Part shown: in pieces, positions 35,098 to 50,200 of the stretch
Layout of the letters: each line of letters begins with the position of its first letter
Position numbering within the stretch: the first letter of the stretch is position 1
Assembly: GCF_018614975.1 (NCBI RefSeq)
Contig: NZ_JAGGNR010000012.1
Span: 248,001-312,000 of the forward strand
Length of the DNA stretch: 64,000 nucleotides
Direction of reading: 5' to 3'
Source: Paenibacillus polymyxa
Lineage (GTDB): Bacteria > Bacillota > Bacilli > Paenibacillales > Paenibacillaceae
Translations under genes and position numbers: made by a program
Notes under the pieces: model-generated
The model's database searches: none
Told to the model about the DNA's origin: nothing
Seen by the model: the letters and a program-made list of their open reading frames with translations, nothing else

Positions 35098-38000
35098 ATG
35101 GTACAAAAAACCGTTGAACTTTCCGAAACACAAAAGGGAATCTATTTTGATTGTCAGGTGAATGATCCCGCTTCGTATAACATCTCAGCTTCAATGCAAT
35201 TTGATCATCTGCAAATAGAGATATTTCGCCGTGCCATCGAATTGCTTATGTATGAGCAAGTGGTGCTGCGTACTCGGATTGAGATTCAAAATGATGTACC
35301 CGTGTTATCCGTTCATGAAGATATGGGTTATTCACTTGTCTTGTGGGACCTAAGTAGCGAGAATCAGGAGAATTCAAAGGAACAACAGTTAGAAGCACTG
35401 GTGGATGAATGCATCGGGACACCTTTTGAGCTGGAGAAAGGTCCTCTGTTCCGTATAATGATTGTTCAGATGGATAAAAGCCGATACATTCTGACCTTAT
35501 GTATTCATCATTTAATATGTGATGGCATGTCGCTTGAACTGATGAGAAACAAACTTATCCAGTCATATACGTGTCTTCTTGAAGATCAGCCTGTGGATGT
35601 CAAGCTGGATGAAGGATTCATCTCTTATGTTGAGGCAGAGAACAAGAAACTGCACGAAAACAAGTACTCCAAAGAGCAGGAATACTGGTTCAACAAAATG
35701 AAGGGAGCGGAACCTCTTTCTCTAAAGCACGACTTTCCAGCAGGCTCTTTACAAGAAGGAATTGGTCACGAACTGCGATTTGATATTTCGGAATCGTTAA
35801 TGGCTGATATTACACAGATGTCCAAAGATAATGAAGTAACCGTTTTTATGTTCTTTATGGGTGCCTTTGGCATTCTTATGAGTAAATATGTCGGTACAGA
35901 CGATATCACCTTTGCCTCCCCATATTCTCATCGTCCCGGTATGGACTTGGAAGAAACGATTGGATGTTTTGTCCATATGCTGCCCATGCGATTCCATATT
36001 GACCTCGAATCAACTCTAAAACCTCTGCTGCAACAAGTAGCCACAACCTGGATGGATACGTACAGGAACATCGGATATCCCAATAACCTCATTGTCAGAG
36101 ACAGCATGTTACAGGCTCAACCCGGATCACCATCATTGTTTGATATCTCCTTTGTTTATGATTCCTATGAGGAAGATATGCTCGGAACTCGTATTCTGGA
36201 TCAGGATAAGGTTACGTTTCCAGGAGATCTAATGGTGGTGTTGAGCCGTTTACCGCAAGGTGCTCAGTTGAAGCTGCAATATAAACCGAGCTTGTTCCGT
36301 GAAGATTCAATGGAGAGAATGGGCCAACGATTTCTATATTTGCTGAATCAACTAGTAACCAATTCTGATCTAAAAATCAGTGAGTTCAGCCTGCTGATGC
36401 AGGATGAGAAAGAAAACCTACTGTACCGATTCAATCAAACTTCTTATTTTCCCTACACTCCACAACATATTATGGATATATTTCACGATAAAGTAACACG
36501 TTTCCCGGAGCGGGTAGCTCTAATGGAAGGCAAGCAGCATCAGACCTATGCGCAGGTCAACGCAAAAGCGAATCAATTGGCTAGGCAGATCGTTGCGAGT
36601 AAAAAAAGTGATAACGCGGCAGTTGGCGTGCAGATGCCACGTTCCTCGGATATGGTCATTGCCCTATTGGCTGTATTAAAAGCCGGATGTGCTTTTGTGC
36701 CTGTAGATCCTTCCTATCCTTTGTCCAGAAAGGCCTATATTATATCGGATGCAGACATATCCATAGTGCTGGCTATGCAGCCCGAAAAAGATGACGAGAC
36801 TCTGGATGTCCAGTACATGTACGTTGAGGGAGATCAGGCTTATACGGGAGATGCCTCAAATCTCGAAGAGGCGCTGAATCCGCATAGCCTTGCCTATATC
36901 ATGTACACATCCGGATCAACAGGCAAGCCAAAGGGAGTCATGATTGAAAATCATAGCGTAGTCAATACACTGCTTGATCTGGAGCGTCGTTTTCCAATGC
37001 AGGCGCAGGATGTTTACTTGCTGAAAACAGCTTATACCTTTGATGTGTCGGCCACGGAACTTTTCGGCTGGTTCATGGGTGAAGGCGCACTAAGTATTCT
37101 TGAGCCTGGAGCAGAAAAAGACCCTGCTCGTATTGTGTCTACGGTGGCATCACATAAGGTTACGCACATCAACTTTGTTCCAACGTTATTCCGTCTTTTT
37201 CTGGAAACGATGGAGCTTCGCTCCGATCTGTCAGTATTGGAAACGCTGAAATGGATGTTTGTAGGCGGAGAGGCAGTCACACCAGACATTATTGAGAAAT
37301 TTAACAGGTTAGGCATTAGAGCAAGTCTTGAAAATGTTTATGGTCCAACCGAATGCACCATATGGGTTTCTCATTATCCATTAAGCCATTACGAAGGCTT
37401 GGGCAATGTACCGATTGGCTACCCGCTCAATGAGTCCAGATGGTATGTCGTCGGAAATCATGGTGAGCTTCAGCCGTTAGGTATTCCAGGAGAGCTTTGT
37501 CTTAGCGGTGTTGGGCTTGCACGTGGATATTTGAATCTGGAACAGATGACCCGAGAGAAGTTTGTCCCTAATCCTTTCTTTCAAGAAGGACAGGATGCAG
37601 AGCATTTCAGGTACATGTACCGCACAGGTGATCTGGTACGTTCACTCCCAAGCGGTACGATTGAATATCTGGGACGCATTGATTTCCAGGTTAAAATTCA
37701 GGGAGCCAGACTGGAGACAGGCGAAATTGAGAATACCCTGTCATCCTATCCGGGTGTTATTCAGACCGTGGTAGTCATGAAATCATTTGAAGGTAGGTCC
37801 GGTTTGCTGTATGCCTTCTATCTGTCAGAGCAGGAGCTGCCCTCTGTCGAATTGAGAGAGCATCTGTCTCGTTTGTTACCGGCATATATGATACCATCCG
37901 TTTTTGTACATAAATCCGAATTTCCATTGAATAGCAGTGGGAAGATTGACCGGAAGGCACTCATGGCAGATATCACGCATGCTCACACTTCCAGTACGTT

Positions 38001-38230
38001 CTATACCGCCCCGTCTTCTGAACTTGAGAAGGTTATAGCCGAAGTGTGGGCCGAAGTGCTCGGTGTTGAGAGAGTAGGGCGCGATGACCATTTCTTTGAA
38101 TTGGGCGGAAATTCATTTTCTGTCATTCAGGCTCACAATAAACTAAAGCATTATACCGATGTGGAGTTCCCTGTTCCTCGTTTTTTTGAATGCCCGACAT
38201 TGCGCCAATTTGCCGCGCTGGGTCCAAAAG
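35098..38230 (+). other. module 1: C-A-PCP
   Basis: The C domain (35098 to about 36420) has HHLICDG at 35506-35526, fitting HHxxxDG. The A domain (about 36466-37980) has YTSGSTGKPKG, VYGPTE and YRTGD. By alignment to GrsA-Phe by eye, its pocket reads D-V-T-N-F-G-V-I-W-K, which I do not match to a known substrate. The PCP (about 38017-38220) has FFELGGNS with its serine codon at 38113. As the first domain of the protein, this C domain probably takes a lipid or ketide chain in trans. Confidence 0.85.
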
Positions 38231-41200
38231 ATGAGGGAGTTCCGATACCGACTGAACGGGAAAAATTGTTTCAACGAAAAGACGGCATTATGCGTGAAGA
38301 TATTGCAATTGTGGGCATGGCGGTGAATGTGCCGGGCGCTGAGGATATAAGGGAGTTCTGGAGTAACCTTGTTGAACGGCGGGAAAGCATTCACTTTTAT
38401 AGTGATGATGAATTGAGGGAGCTTGGCGTGGAGGAAGCACTGCTGCATTCACCTCGTTACGTCAAGGCAAAAGGACGTGCCAACGGCATTGATGAGTTTG
38501 ACGCAGGGTTCTTTGACTATACTCCCGGTGAAGCCAAAATGATGTCTCCCCAATTCAGACTATTGTATCAGGGAATATGGGAAGCGCTGGAGGATGCAGG
38601 CTGCAGACCGGATGAAGCGGGTAAGGTGGGTGTGTTCCTTGGCGGGTCCGATGACTTCGAATGGTACCGTCAAGTGCTTTTTAACGATGCTAACTATAGC
38701 AGTAAATACGAAGCATTTACCCTCAGCACCAATCATTTTCTCGCTACCCGAATGGCTTATAAGCTGAACTTAAAAGGGCCGGCCTATACCGCTCTGACGG
38801 GATGTTCTACTTCACTGGTTACACCTCATCTGGCTTGTCAATCCTTAATCGTTGGAGAATGTGATGTGGCCGTGGCTGGTGGGATCACCGTGGAGTTGCC
38901 CAATGAAGGGGGGTACATATTTGAGGATGGCATGATGTTTTCCACAGATGGACACTGTCGTCCCTTTGATGCGGCAGCCAGTGGAACCGTCTTCTCCAAT
39001 GGTATGGGAATTGTGGTGCTGAAGCGGGTAACCGATGCTCTGCGGGACGGAGATCATATCTACGGGGTCATCAAAGGCTCAGCAATTAACAATGACGGAC
39101 AAGAGAAACTCAGTTTTCTTGCTCCAAGCGTAAGCGGACAGGCTGAAGTCATTCAGGATGCTTATAAGGTAGCCGGAGTAGACCCGGAAACGGTGAGTTA
39201 TATCGAAGCACATGGTACGGGAACGTTGCTTGGTGATCCCATTGAAGTAAACTCGTTAACTCGGGCCTTTGCTTCCGACCAAAAGCAATTTTGCTATCTG
39301 GGTTCGGTCAAGGGCAATGTGGGACATATGGATACAGCTGCAGGTGTGGTTGGTTTAATCAAGGTAGCGCTCAGTCTTGGACAAGGTTATATCCCTGGAA
39401 CAGCGAATTATGAGCAGCCTAATCCCAAAATTGATTTTTTGAATACGCCTTTTAAAGTTAATGCACAAGGGGTGGACTGGAAACAGGGTAATCTTGGAGT
39501 CATGCGCGCAGGAATCAATTCATTTGGTGTGGGGGGCACGAATGCTCACATGGTATTGGAGGAGGCTCCCGAGATGGAGAAGTGCAGTCCGGATGATGAC
39601 GTAAATATATTGCTTTTTTCCGCCAAAACTGAGTACTCGCTGAACCGCACCGCTGAACGGATTATGGAACATCTGACTCAGCAGCCGGAGCAATCTGTGT
39701 CGAACGCAGCGTGGACCTTGCAGTCAGGCAGATCTGTTTTTGCGTATCGTAAGGCACTCATTCTGGATAAGACATGGAAGGATAATCCCGACAAGCTGTT
39801 ACAGCAGCTGGGAAAAGCACGTGTATACCATTCAGCTCAAGGTACCCGTCCCGTATACTTTATGTTCCCCGGACAGGGCAGTCAGTATCAGGGAATGGGT
39901 GCAGAACTATACAGATCTACGGAGCAAGCGGGTCTAGCTCCAATCTTCAGAAGTTATATTCAGGAAATATTGGACCTTCTGCCTGCGGAAGAACGAGAAG
40001 ATATGCTGTCCGTTGTATACGGGGATCAGCAGCCTGAGCGAATAAACCAGACGGAGTACAGCCAATTCGCACTGTTCATGACAAGTTATGCGCTGGCCAA
40101 GTCGCTGCTGGATCTGGGTATCAAGCCAGATGGCATGATCGGGCATAGCATTGGTGAATTGGCGGCCGCAGCGGTAGCGGGTGTGTTTGAACTCGGAGAT
40201 GCTGTCAAGTTAGTTCGACTTCGCGGACGTCTGATGCAGCAGCAACAACCCGGGGTTATGCTTGCCATTATGGCGGATGCACAGCAGGTGAAGTCACAAC
40301 TGGAGGAAGACATGTGGCTTGCCCTGGTGAATACTACAGGTTCCAGTGTGATTGGTGGGACAGCTGAAGCCATTTCCCGGATGGAAGCCAAGGCTGAAGG
40401 ACTGGGCTGGAAGTGCATTCGTGTGAAGACTTCCCATGCGTTCCATACGCCAATGATGAATCAGGCCGCCGAGGAATTTAGACGTTATTTAACAGAACAT
40501 TCACTTCATACGCCACAGATCCCTTTACTGTCCAACACCAGTGGAACATGGGCGCTTGGAGATGAAATCACACAACCTGACTATTGGTCCCGTCATATTT
40601 TACAGCCGGTGTTGTTTGAATCAAACCTAGCTGAAGTGTTAAAGGATGAGCGGGCTGTATTGATTGAAGTAGGTGCAGGACGAACGCTAAGCTCCTTTGC
40701 CAGACAGCACAGTCAATCAAGAGATTCCCAGACGGTACTGAATATGCTGCGTCATGCAAGGGAAACGGAGCAGGATAGTATCTATGTGAACCGCAGACTT
40801 GCGGAGTTATGGTGCGAAGGCATTGAACCTGACTGGAAGGTGCTCAAAGGGCAGACGGTACGACGCAAATGCTCTCTGCCTACTTATGTTTTCAACAAAC
40901 AATCCTATCCTGTCAGTGTTTCTCTTTCTGGCTCATCAGCAGCGGAAGGAATGGGTACCGGGGATGATACGGGGCATGCAGAGCAGGGTAAGGGAAGTGG
41001 CTCTACTCTAGTAAAAGGGACAGTTTATACAGGTGGTTCCGACCAACTGAAACAGATTGTCCTGGACGCATATCGAACAATTTTTGGCATCGATGATCTG
41101 GATGAAGAGGTTAATTTCTTTACGGTCGGAGGAGATTCTCTCAAAGCAGTCAGCTTGTCGGCATGGATCCGGTCTCATTTAGGAATTCAGCCTGAGGTAG

Positions 41201-44200
41201 CAGATATTTTCAATCATTCAACGCCTATTCAACTGGCGGAGCATCTCTATGTCATGGCCAAACCAAAAGTGGACCAGCAGACGATTCAATCTGCACCCCC
41301 TATGGATGCGTATCCAATCTCTTCTGCACAGATGCGTATGTTCACACAAGCGATGCTTGATCCAGGCAATACGGCATATAACCTGCCGTCTGCAACCATT
41401 ATTGAAGGTGAATTGGACCGTATAAGAGTTGAGACTGCTTTGCAGAAGTTGATGCAGCATCATGAGACGCTCAGAACATCGTTTGAGATACGGGGCGGGC
41501 AGATCGTTCAGATCATCCAACCTTCGGTTCGCTTAAGTATGGGCTATGCAGAGCAGCATGTGGCAGATGACCAAGAGTTGCCTGCGATGATCGAGACATT
41601 GATTCGTCCTTTTGATCTGGGGAGTGCTCCGCTTATGCGGGTTGAACTGATTAAGATAGGCGAGCGCAAGCACCTGCTATTCTTTGATATTCACCATATT
41701 ATCGCAGATGGTACATCTGTCGAAATCATCACCCGTGACTTCAATGATTTATATTTTGGCAAAGAGCATGCAGTTCGATTGCAGTACAAAGATTACGCGG
41801 TATGGCAGCAGCAGCGTCTCGCTTCACAGGAATACAATTCACATCAGACGTACTGGCTGGACCATCTTGGCCCTTCTTTACCTGTGCTGCAGCTTCCACT
41901 TGACCATGAGCGTCCATCACAGCGATCCATGCAAGGGGGCCGGCTCCATTTCACGTTGAGTCGTTCGTTGACACAACACTTGCACGAGCTGGCTTCCTCA
42001 TCGGAAGCATCCATGTATATGGTAATGCTAAGTGTGTGGAATCTTCTTCTCGCACACCGCTCAGGTCAGCAGGACATTGTGGTGGGAACGCCTGTTGCAG
42101 GAAGGATGCAAGAGGAGTGGAAAGAGACGGTAGGCATGTTTGTCAATATGATTGCGATGCGGAATTTTCCAACGTTTGATCGTACGTACACTGATTTTTT
42201 ACGCGAACTCAAACAACATACACTGGATGCTTTTGCGTATCAGGAGTATCCGTTTAATGAGCTTGTGGCACAACTGGGCGTGACACGTGAGTTGAACCGA
42301 AATCCGGTATTTGATGTTTGTTTCGATTATCAGAACATGGATTTGCATGGACTTGAACTTCATGGTTTGCAATTCAGTTCTTTTCCGGTGGAGACGGGTA
42401 CGTCTACTTATGATCTGTTAATGACCTGTCAAGAAAACAGGGAGAAGCAGGTCATTGAAGGATATATCGAATACTCGCTGGATCTGTTCCGCCCGGACAC
42501 AGTTGAAGGTATGATGCAGGAGTTTATCGGACTCTGCCAAGAGGTTGTACAACAGCCCAATCTGTCTCTGAGCGAACTGTTTGAGAGAAACGAATGTTCT
42601 CATGAGCACTCAGTCCATCATCTTGCTGGTCCACGTCTGGATTACAATCCTGCGGTGGGTCTGCATCGGTTGTTCGAGCTGCAGGCAGAGCATACGCCAG
42701 ACAAGAAAGCCCTTCTTGTATCATCCGGAGCCGCTTTTACCTACAGGGAGCTTAATGAAAAAGCTAATACGCTGGCTTGGAAGCTGATTGATCAAGGTGT
42801 ACGCCGGGATGAACCTGTGGGCATATTATCCAGACGAGATGAATCGTTGATCATTATGCTATTGGCAGTGCTGAAAGCTGGGGCGGCTTATGTACCTCTG
42901 GACCCTGCTTTTCCGCCGCAGCGTATCCTGAATATGATCGAAGACAGCCGAATGAACGTATTGCTGTGTACGCCTGATGAAGAAGGCACAGTGACTTTTA
43001 GCGGAGAGCGATTCGTGTATGATCCAACTGCCCAGGATGTGCGCTCATCCGTTAACCCGGACGTAAGCTTGCTGTCTTCGGACCTGTCCTGTGTGATTTT
43101 TACATCAGGATCGACGGGTCGTCCCAAAGGGGTCATGATTACTCATGAGGCGATGGTCAATTTTGTTGAGGACATCAGGCACCGACATATTTTTGCACAT
43201 GAGACAGATCGCATCATCAGTGTAACGACTATATCTTTTGATATTTTCGGATTTGAAGTGTGGACACCATTATGCACCGGATATTCGCTGTATCTGGCCA
43301 ATGAGCAGGAGCAGCTTGACCCGGCTCTTGCTTCACGTCGAATACGTGAACATGGTATTACACACATTCTTAGCACGGTCTCACGCATTAAGGCATTTGT
43401 CGAAAATCCAGAATTCGCTCAGGCACTGGGCAATCTGCGGTGTGTGCTTACCGGAGGGGAAAATGTCCCTGTGGGACTCCTCACCGATCTGAAGCGGCTT
43501 ACGCCTGCTCGAGTCTTTAATATGTATGGACCAACGGAAACTACAATCTGGTCAACGACCAAAGAATTGAATGACACAGCCGCGATTACCATTGGCAAGC
43601 CTATTACCAATACAGAGATTTATATTCTGAATGATGAAGGTGAAATACTGCCACCTGGCAGTTATGGAGAGCTGTGCATTGCAGGAAAAGGATTATCCCG
43701 CGGTTATCTGCACAATGCAGCTGAGACGGATGCCCGATTCATTGCAAACTCCAATGTTTTGGGAGGCCGTTTATACCGAACTGGCGATCTGGCATGTATA
43801 CTGCCGGATGGGGATGTTGAGTTAATGGGACGGTTAGATCAGCAGGTGAAGATTCGTGGCTACCGGATTGAACTGAACGAGATTGAGCAGGCAGCGATGA
43901 ATTATGAACGTGTAAGGGAGGCTGTCGTTAAGGTAGAAGGGGCCGAGCCACACTCACTGCAATTAATCCTTTTCTACAGTCTGAAGCCTGGGATTGGACC
44001 GTCCGTTATGGAAGATGAAGACGTACAGCTTCGGACCTGGTTAAAGCAGCGGCTTCCACAGTACATGATGCCTTCTCGCATGATTCGTCTGGAAAATCTG
44101 CCTGTGCTGCCTAATGGCAAACTGAATCGCAATGCCCTTTGTCTGGCTGATTTTGAAACGGGAGAGCGGGATAATCCGGCTCTGGTTTATGGCTCATCGA

Positions 44201-47200
44201 TTCAAGGAATCGAGCGGGCAAAAGTTGATCTGGAGCAGATGCTCATTGCAACGTGGAAGGAAATATTGAATCTGGATACGGTTAATATCCATGATCACTT
44301 TTTTGACATCGGAGGCAACTCGCTGGGGCTTATCTTGATCAATAATCGGCTGAATGCCTATCTGGATAAAAGCGTTCCGCTGGTGCAATTGTTTGAGCAT
44401 TCCTCTATTGCATCACTGGTCAATCATCTGGTGGCTGAGCAGATGCTGCCAACAGTTACACAACAGGTGCAAGAGGAAAGCGGGCATATCACTTCGGCCG
44501 GATATCCTGTTACGAACTCGGACCCGACAACAGCTCCCAAAGAGTATGTGATGAGCACAGTTGAACACAGCAAAGTGGAACAGAGCAGACCGGAACAGAG
44601 TATCCCGTTTGCTTCAGAACATAGTAGCAGAATTTCTTCTTCGACGGATATCGCAGTCATTGGCATGGCAGGGCATTTTCCCGGCTCAAGAAATATTGAG
44701 GAGTTCTGGGATAACCTAATGGCAGGTAAGGACGGTATCACCCGTCTGAATGAGGAGGATCTAACCGCTGCGGGTGTACGACCGGAAGACTTCAAACATC
44801 CTGATTATGTACGGGCCAAAGGTGTACTGCATGATACTGAGTACTTTGACTCCGGATTTTTCGAATATCCACATCAGGAATCCAACATGATGGATCCGCA
44901 AATACGGCTGCTGCATCAGTGCTCATGGGAGGCACTTGAGCATGCCGGGTGTGATCCTTACAGTTATGAGGGATCTATAGGATTGTTTGCCGGAAGTGGA
45001 CTGAGCTTACCATGGATGGTGCAATTTCTTGGTCGTTCTGGTAATTTGCTACAGTCTTTTGAAGCCATGACTTTAAATGAAAAGGACTATATAACAACCC
45101 GAGTATCTCACAAATTAAATCTGAGAGGGCCGAGTATGGCCGTACAGACCGCATGTTCGACTTCTTTGGTCGCTATCCATCAAGCTGCTGAATCGCTGAT
45201 CCGGGGAGAGTGTGATGTGGCACTTGCGGGAGGTGTCTCTATCTCCTATCCGCTCAAAGAAGGTTATCACTGGCATGAAGGCATGATTTATTCAAAAGAT
45301 GGTCATTGCAGACCGTTTGATGAGCAGGCATCTGGTACTGTGTCTGGTAATGGATGCGGAATGGTTGTGCTCAAGTCACTCCGCGACGCACAGCGAGATG
45401 GAGATCATATCTATGCAGTCATTAAAGGTTCAGCGATTAATAATGATGGCATGGACAAGATTGGATATACGGCACCGAGTGTGGCCGGGCAGGTCAAGGT
45501 TATTCAATCAGCCCTTCATCGTTCGGGCGTGTCTCCAAAAGAGATCTCCTATCTGGAGGCGCATGGAACAGGAACCAAACTGGGGGACCCGATTGAAATC
45601 GAAGCGCTCAGGCAGTCATGGGGAACAGATCGTAGAAATTATTGTGCTCTAGGTTCTGTGAAAGCCAATATTGGGCATCTTGATGCGGCAGCAGGTGTCG
45701 CCGGTTTTATTAAAACCGTACTGACGCTTTACCACCGGGTGGTTCCGCCACAGATTCACATGAATCGGACGAATCCGATGTTGGAGCTGGAGCATAGTCC
45801 CTTCTATATCAACAAGGAGCCACAGCCATTAGAAGACGCGAAGCGTATCCTGCGGGCAGGTGTCAGTTCGTTTGGGATCGGGGGTACCAATGCTCACGTC
45901 ATTCTGGAGCAACCGCCCGTCCAAGAGAGCCAAGCCAATTATGAATCATTGCTTCTGCTGCCCTTCTCGGCCAAAAGTGAATCTGCGCTGGAACGCACGT
46001 ACGATTCGGTTCTACAGGCGATTCATGCATTGCCAGAGCAGTTGCCCAATGCTGCGTGGACGCTACAGAAGGGAAGAAGCAGATTCATTCATCGTAAAGC
46101 GCTAATCGTTGTAGACGGTTATATTCCGCCAAGCGAGCAGTCTGTAGAGTTTGAGACACAGGCAAGTGTGATGAATGGGAAGCCTAAGGTTATGTTTTAT
46201 CTCAGCGGAAATGCAAATTGGGAAGCGCGCAAGATACGGGAACTATATGCTTCTGTATATCGCAGTCAGGTCTCAGAGATATTCAAACAGCACTTTGAAG
46301 AGATACTGAACCTCTTTGAGTCCAAGGAACAGTATGCCATTCGTCAGGGCATGGGGCGATCGTTAACCAATTCAAGGCTTGAGCGCATGCAGTGCTTTGT
46401 TATGCAATATGCTCTTTATAAAACCGTGATGCAGCTTGGTATCAAGCCAGATGCTGTCTGTGGACAAGGCGTTGGCGAACTCGTGGGGTTGGTCATTAGT
46501 GATGCACTTGATCCAGTACATGCCGTGGGGCTTTTATACAATCTGGAGCATTGGTCACTAGAAGAAGGAGCATTGTCAGATGCTTTGACAGGAAGGGCGA
46601 CAGATGCAACTGTAACGGACCATGCATCGAGTATTGCACCACTTTTGTCTCCAAATTTCCTGTTTACGCTGCTAAATCGCAAGAATCTTTCTGAATCTGC
46701 TGAGCATACGCTGTGGATCGTTTCGAATCAGCAGCAGGATACAGACCAAATAGCCCCGGATTCATGTTCAGAGCCAAACATCATTGCTCTTACTGGAGAT
46801 CGTCAGAGCTTGCTTGAGGCAGATGTGTATTTAATGAAAGTACTTGCTTTTTGCTGGTGCTCTGGCATGGAGTTGGATTGGGAACAGTTAAACGGAACGG
46901 GGCGTAGGCAAAAAATCTCCCTGCCGACGTATTCCTTTGATCCCATTGTTCATCAACATGATGTTGCGTTGTATCAGCTTGCAGGTATGTCGCAGGTTGT
47001 AGCGGGTTCTATCGCAGCATCAGACCAATCTCCATCTGGGAAAGTCAGGGTTCAACGGAATGTTGATGAGATAAGGCATGTATTGTCGCAATTGTGGCAG
47101 GAGTTGCTTGGCAATGGGGAAGTCAGCCTTGAAGATGATTTCTTTGAGCTTGGGGGTCATTCATTAAAAGCGATTTCCCTGGCGTCGAGGATTAAAGAAA

Positions 47201-50200
47201 TGTTTGGATTAAATTTGGGGCTGGAAGAGGTTTTTGATCATTCTGTGTTTGAACACATGGTTCAATGGATTGCTGAACATCAGGCTACAAGTGACTCTGA
47301 TTCTGTGAACCCAATCTTGCCTGTACCTAAGAAAGAGAAATACAAGACCACTTCTGCACAGCGAAGAATGTATGTGGTGCATGAGTGGATGAAAGGTGAG
47401 AGTACGGCGTACAATCTCGCCAGCTCCTATATGGTAAGGGGAAAACTTGACCCTGCCCAATTCAGAGTAATCATGGATGCACTGGTTGAGAGACATGAAG
47501 CATTCCGTACCAGGTTTGAAATGATTGACGGTGAGCTTTTCCAGGTTGTGGAGGATCAGGTTCCAAGCGTTGTGGAGTTGCTGGAATTGGAAACCGCAGG
47601 GTTAGAGCAGGTTATGGAATGGATACAGCCCTTTGATCTGACCAGCGCACCATTGGTTCGTGTTAAGCTTATCCACCTTTCACAAGAGGAACACATCTTA
47701 TTCATCGACATGCACCATATCATTTCGGATCAGAGTTCCATTGCGATCCTGATGCAGGATTTTGCACGCATGTACAGAGGAGAAACATTGCAATCTCTTG
47801 ACATTCAGTATAAGGATTATGCGGAATGGCGTGATGAAGCTGCCCCACATGGACGATCTGTTGAAGACGCCGAGTTTTGGATACAGGAATTCGAGGACAT
47901 GCCTGCACCGGTTGAATGGCTTACAGACTTCCCAAGACATGGCGCGTCATCCTACAGAGGAGACAGACTTTCCATTGAACTTGGTGAGTCGTTAAGCACA
48001 CAGGTCAATGATTTCTGTACTCAACAAGGGCTTACACCCTACATGTTGTTCATGGCAACTTTGAATCTATTAATCTGGAAGTATACGGGTCAAGACGACT
48101 TGGTCGTTGGTACAGCGGTTGCGGGACGTGAAAAGCCAGAACTTGATAACGTTATGGGTATGTTTGTGAACATGCTCGCCATTCGTACAACTATGGACCG
48201 CGAATGGTCGGTTGAGGCGTATTTGAATGCGATACGTAGCAAGCTTCTATCCTGTTATCAGCATCAGCATTATCCTTATGAAGCACTGGTGGAACAACTT
48301 GGTCTATTCGGTGATTTAAGCCGCAACCCCCTATTTGATGTGGTGTTAAATTACATTAATATGGGAACCGATGATCCTGAAGCCGGGGAACTGATACTTG
48401 AACCATGGGTGGAAGGTAAGGTGGATGCCAAATTTGATCTGACTTGGACACTGGTCGAGCATAAACAATGTTACACGGTTGAACTTGACTATCGCTCAGA
48501 TTTGTTTAAAGCGGAGTCCATGGAACTGATGCTGGATAAATTCCGGTATATCCTGTCTCAGATCACAACAGGAGATAATGAACGAATTGCTCAGATTAAG
48601 CTCACTACACCGGAGGAAGAGGAATGGCTGCTGTATGGAGTCAACGATAATGCCGCTCAGTATCCGCGAGATGCGACCATTTCCCAATTATTCGAGGAAC
48701 AAGTTCATGTGCATGCACAGAAGACAGCATTGGTCTGGGAAGATGGTGAATGGAGCTATGCGGATCTGTATGAACGTGTTCAGTGGCTGGCGTTCAGGTT
48801 ACTTGGACAAGGGGTAAAATCAGGCTCCAGTATTGCTCTCATTCTGGACCGTGGACCGATCCAGATGATCAGTATTCTTGCTACACTCAAAGTGGGGTGC
48901 AGTTATGTCCCGATCGACCCGGCTTCGCCGCCATCGAGAATTGAATTTATTTTGCAAGATTGCGATGCGGCTGTGTTATTGACTGAAACGGCGTATGCCT
49001 CTACATGGCAATCTGTAGTTCCTTGTATCGTACCGGCAGATGAACTGGCAGCATTTGATTCAGGAGACATGCCGGAGCCCGTTGAACATATGAACAAGAC
49101 TGCTCTTGACCCGGCTTATATCATTTATACATCAGGGTCAACAGGAACCCCGAAAGGGACTGCGATGAGTCATCGCAATGTGACCAAAGTCATGAAAAAT
49201 AGTAATTTTGTCACCGTCGTGCCAGAGGATCGTATCCTGCAAATTTCTAACTATGCGTTTGACGGTTCCATTTTCGATATTTTTGCTTCATTAATGAATG
49301 GAGCTACTCTTGTATTAACCTCAAAAGAGACCATTTTGGATATGGCTCGTTTGGCTGATGTCATCCGACAGCAACGGATTTCAGTATTTTATATTCCGAC
49401 ATCCTTGTTTAATATGCTGGTGGATTGGGATGCTGAATGTTTGAAGAATGTGCGTAGAGTGATGTTTGGTGGTGAAGCTGCATCGGTGAGTCATGCCAAC
49501 AAAGCGCTTGCATGCGTGGGGCCGGGCAGGTTGTTAAATGGATATGGGCCAACGGAAGCAACCTTTTTTGCCTCCTACCACTTATTACAGCAAACAGAGC
49601 CTTATACTGGCTCACTGCCTATAGGTTATCCCCTGTCCAACACAGCCTTGTATGTTCTGGATAATGAGCTGAAACCTGTGCCACCCAACGTTCCAGGTGA
49701 ACTGTATATCAGTGGGGATGCGGTGGGTATTGGATATCTTAACCGTGAGGATCTTACCCGAAAACACTTTCTTGATGATCCCTTCCGCAAGGGAGAACGA
49801 ATGTATCGGACAGGTGACATCGTCAAACGTCTGATTGACGGCAGTCTGATTTTTATTGAACGTTCGGATTTCCAGGTCAAGATCAGAGGTTTTCGCATTG
49901 AGTTATCAGAGATAGGCAATTGCATGGAGCATCTTTCGGGAGTTCGTGATGCCTTTGTCATGACAGCTACAGAACCATCAGGAAGTCTATACATTGCCGC
50001 TTTTTATACAAGCGACACTGGGGCAGATGCTGAGTATATTCGAAGAGAACTTCACCAGCAGCTGCCAGAGTACATGGTGCCTGCACGAATTATTCGAATG
50101 GATCATCTTCCGATTAATGCCAACGGCAAAGTGGACCGAAGAGCATTGTCAGAGAATTTGGTTGAAGAGCAGCAGAGGTCTCTGGAAGGGAGTTCACCTC

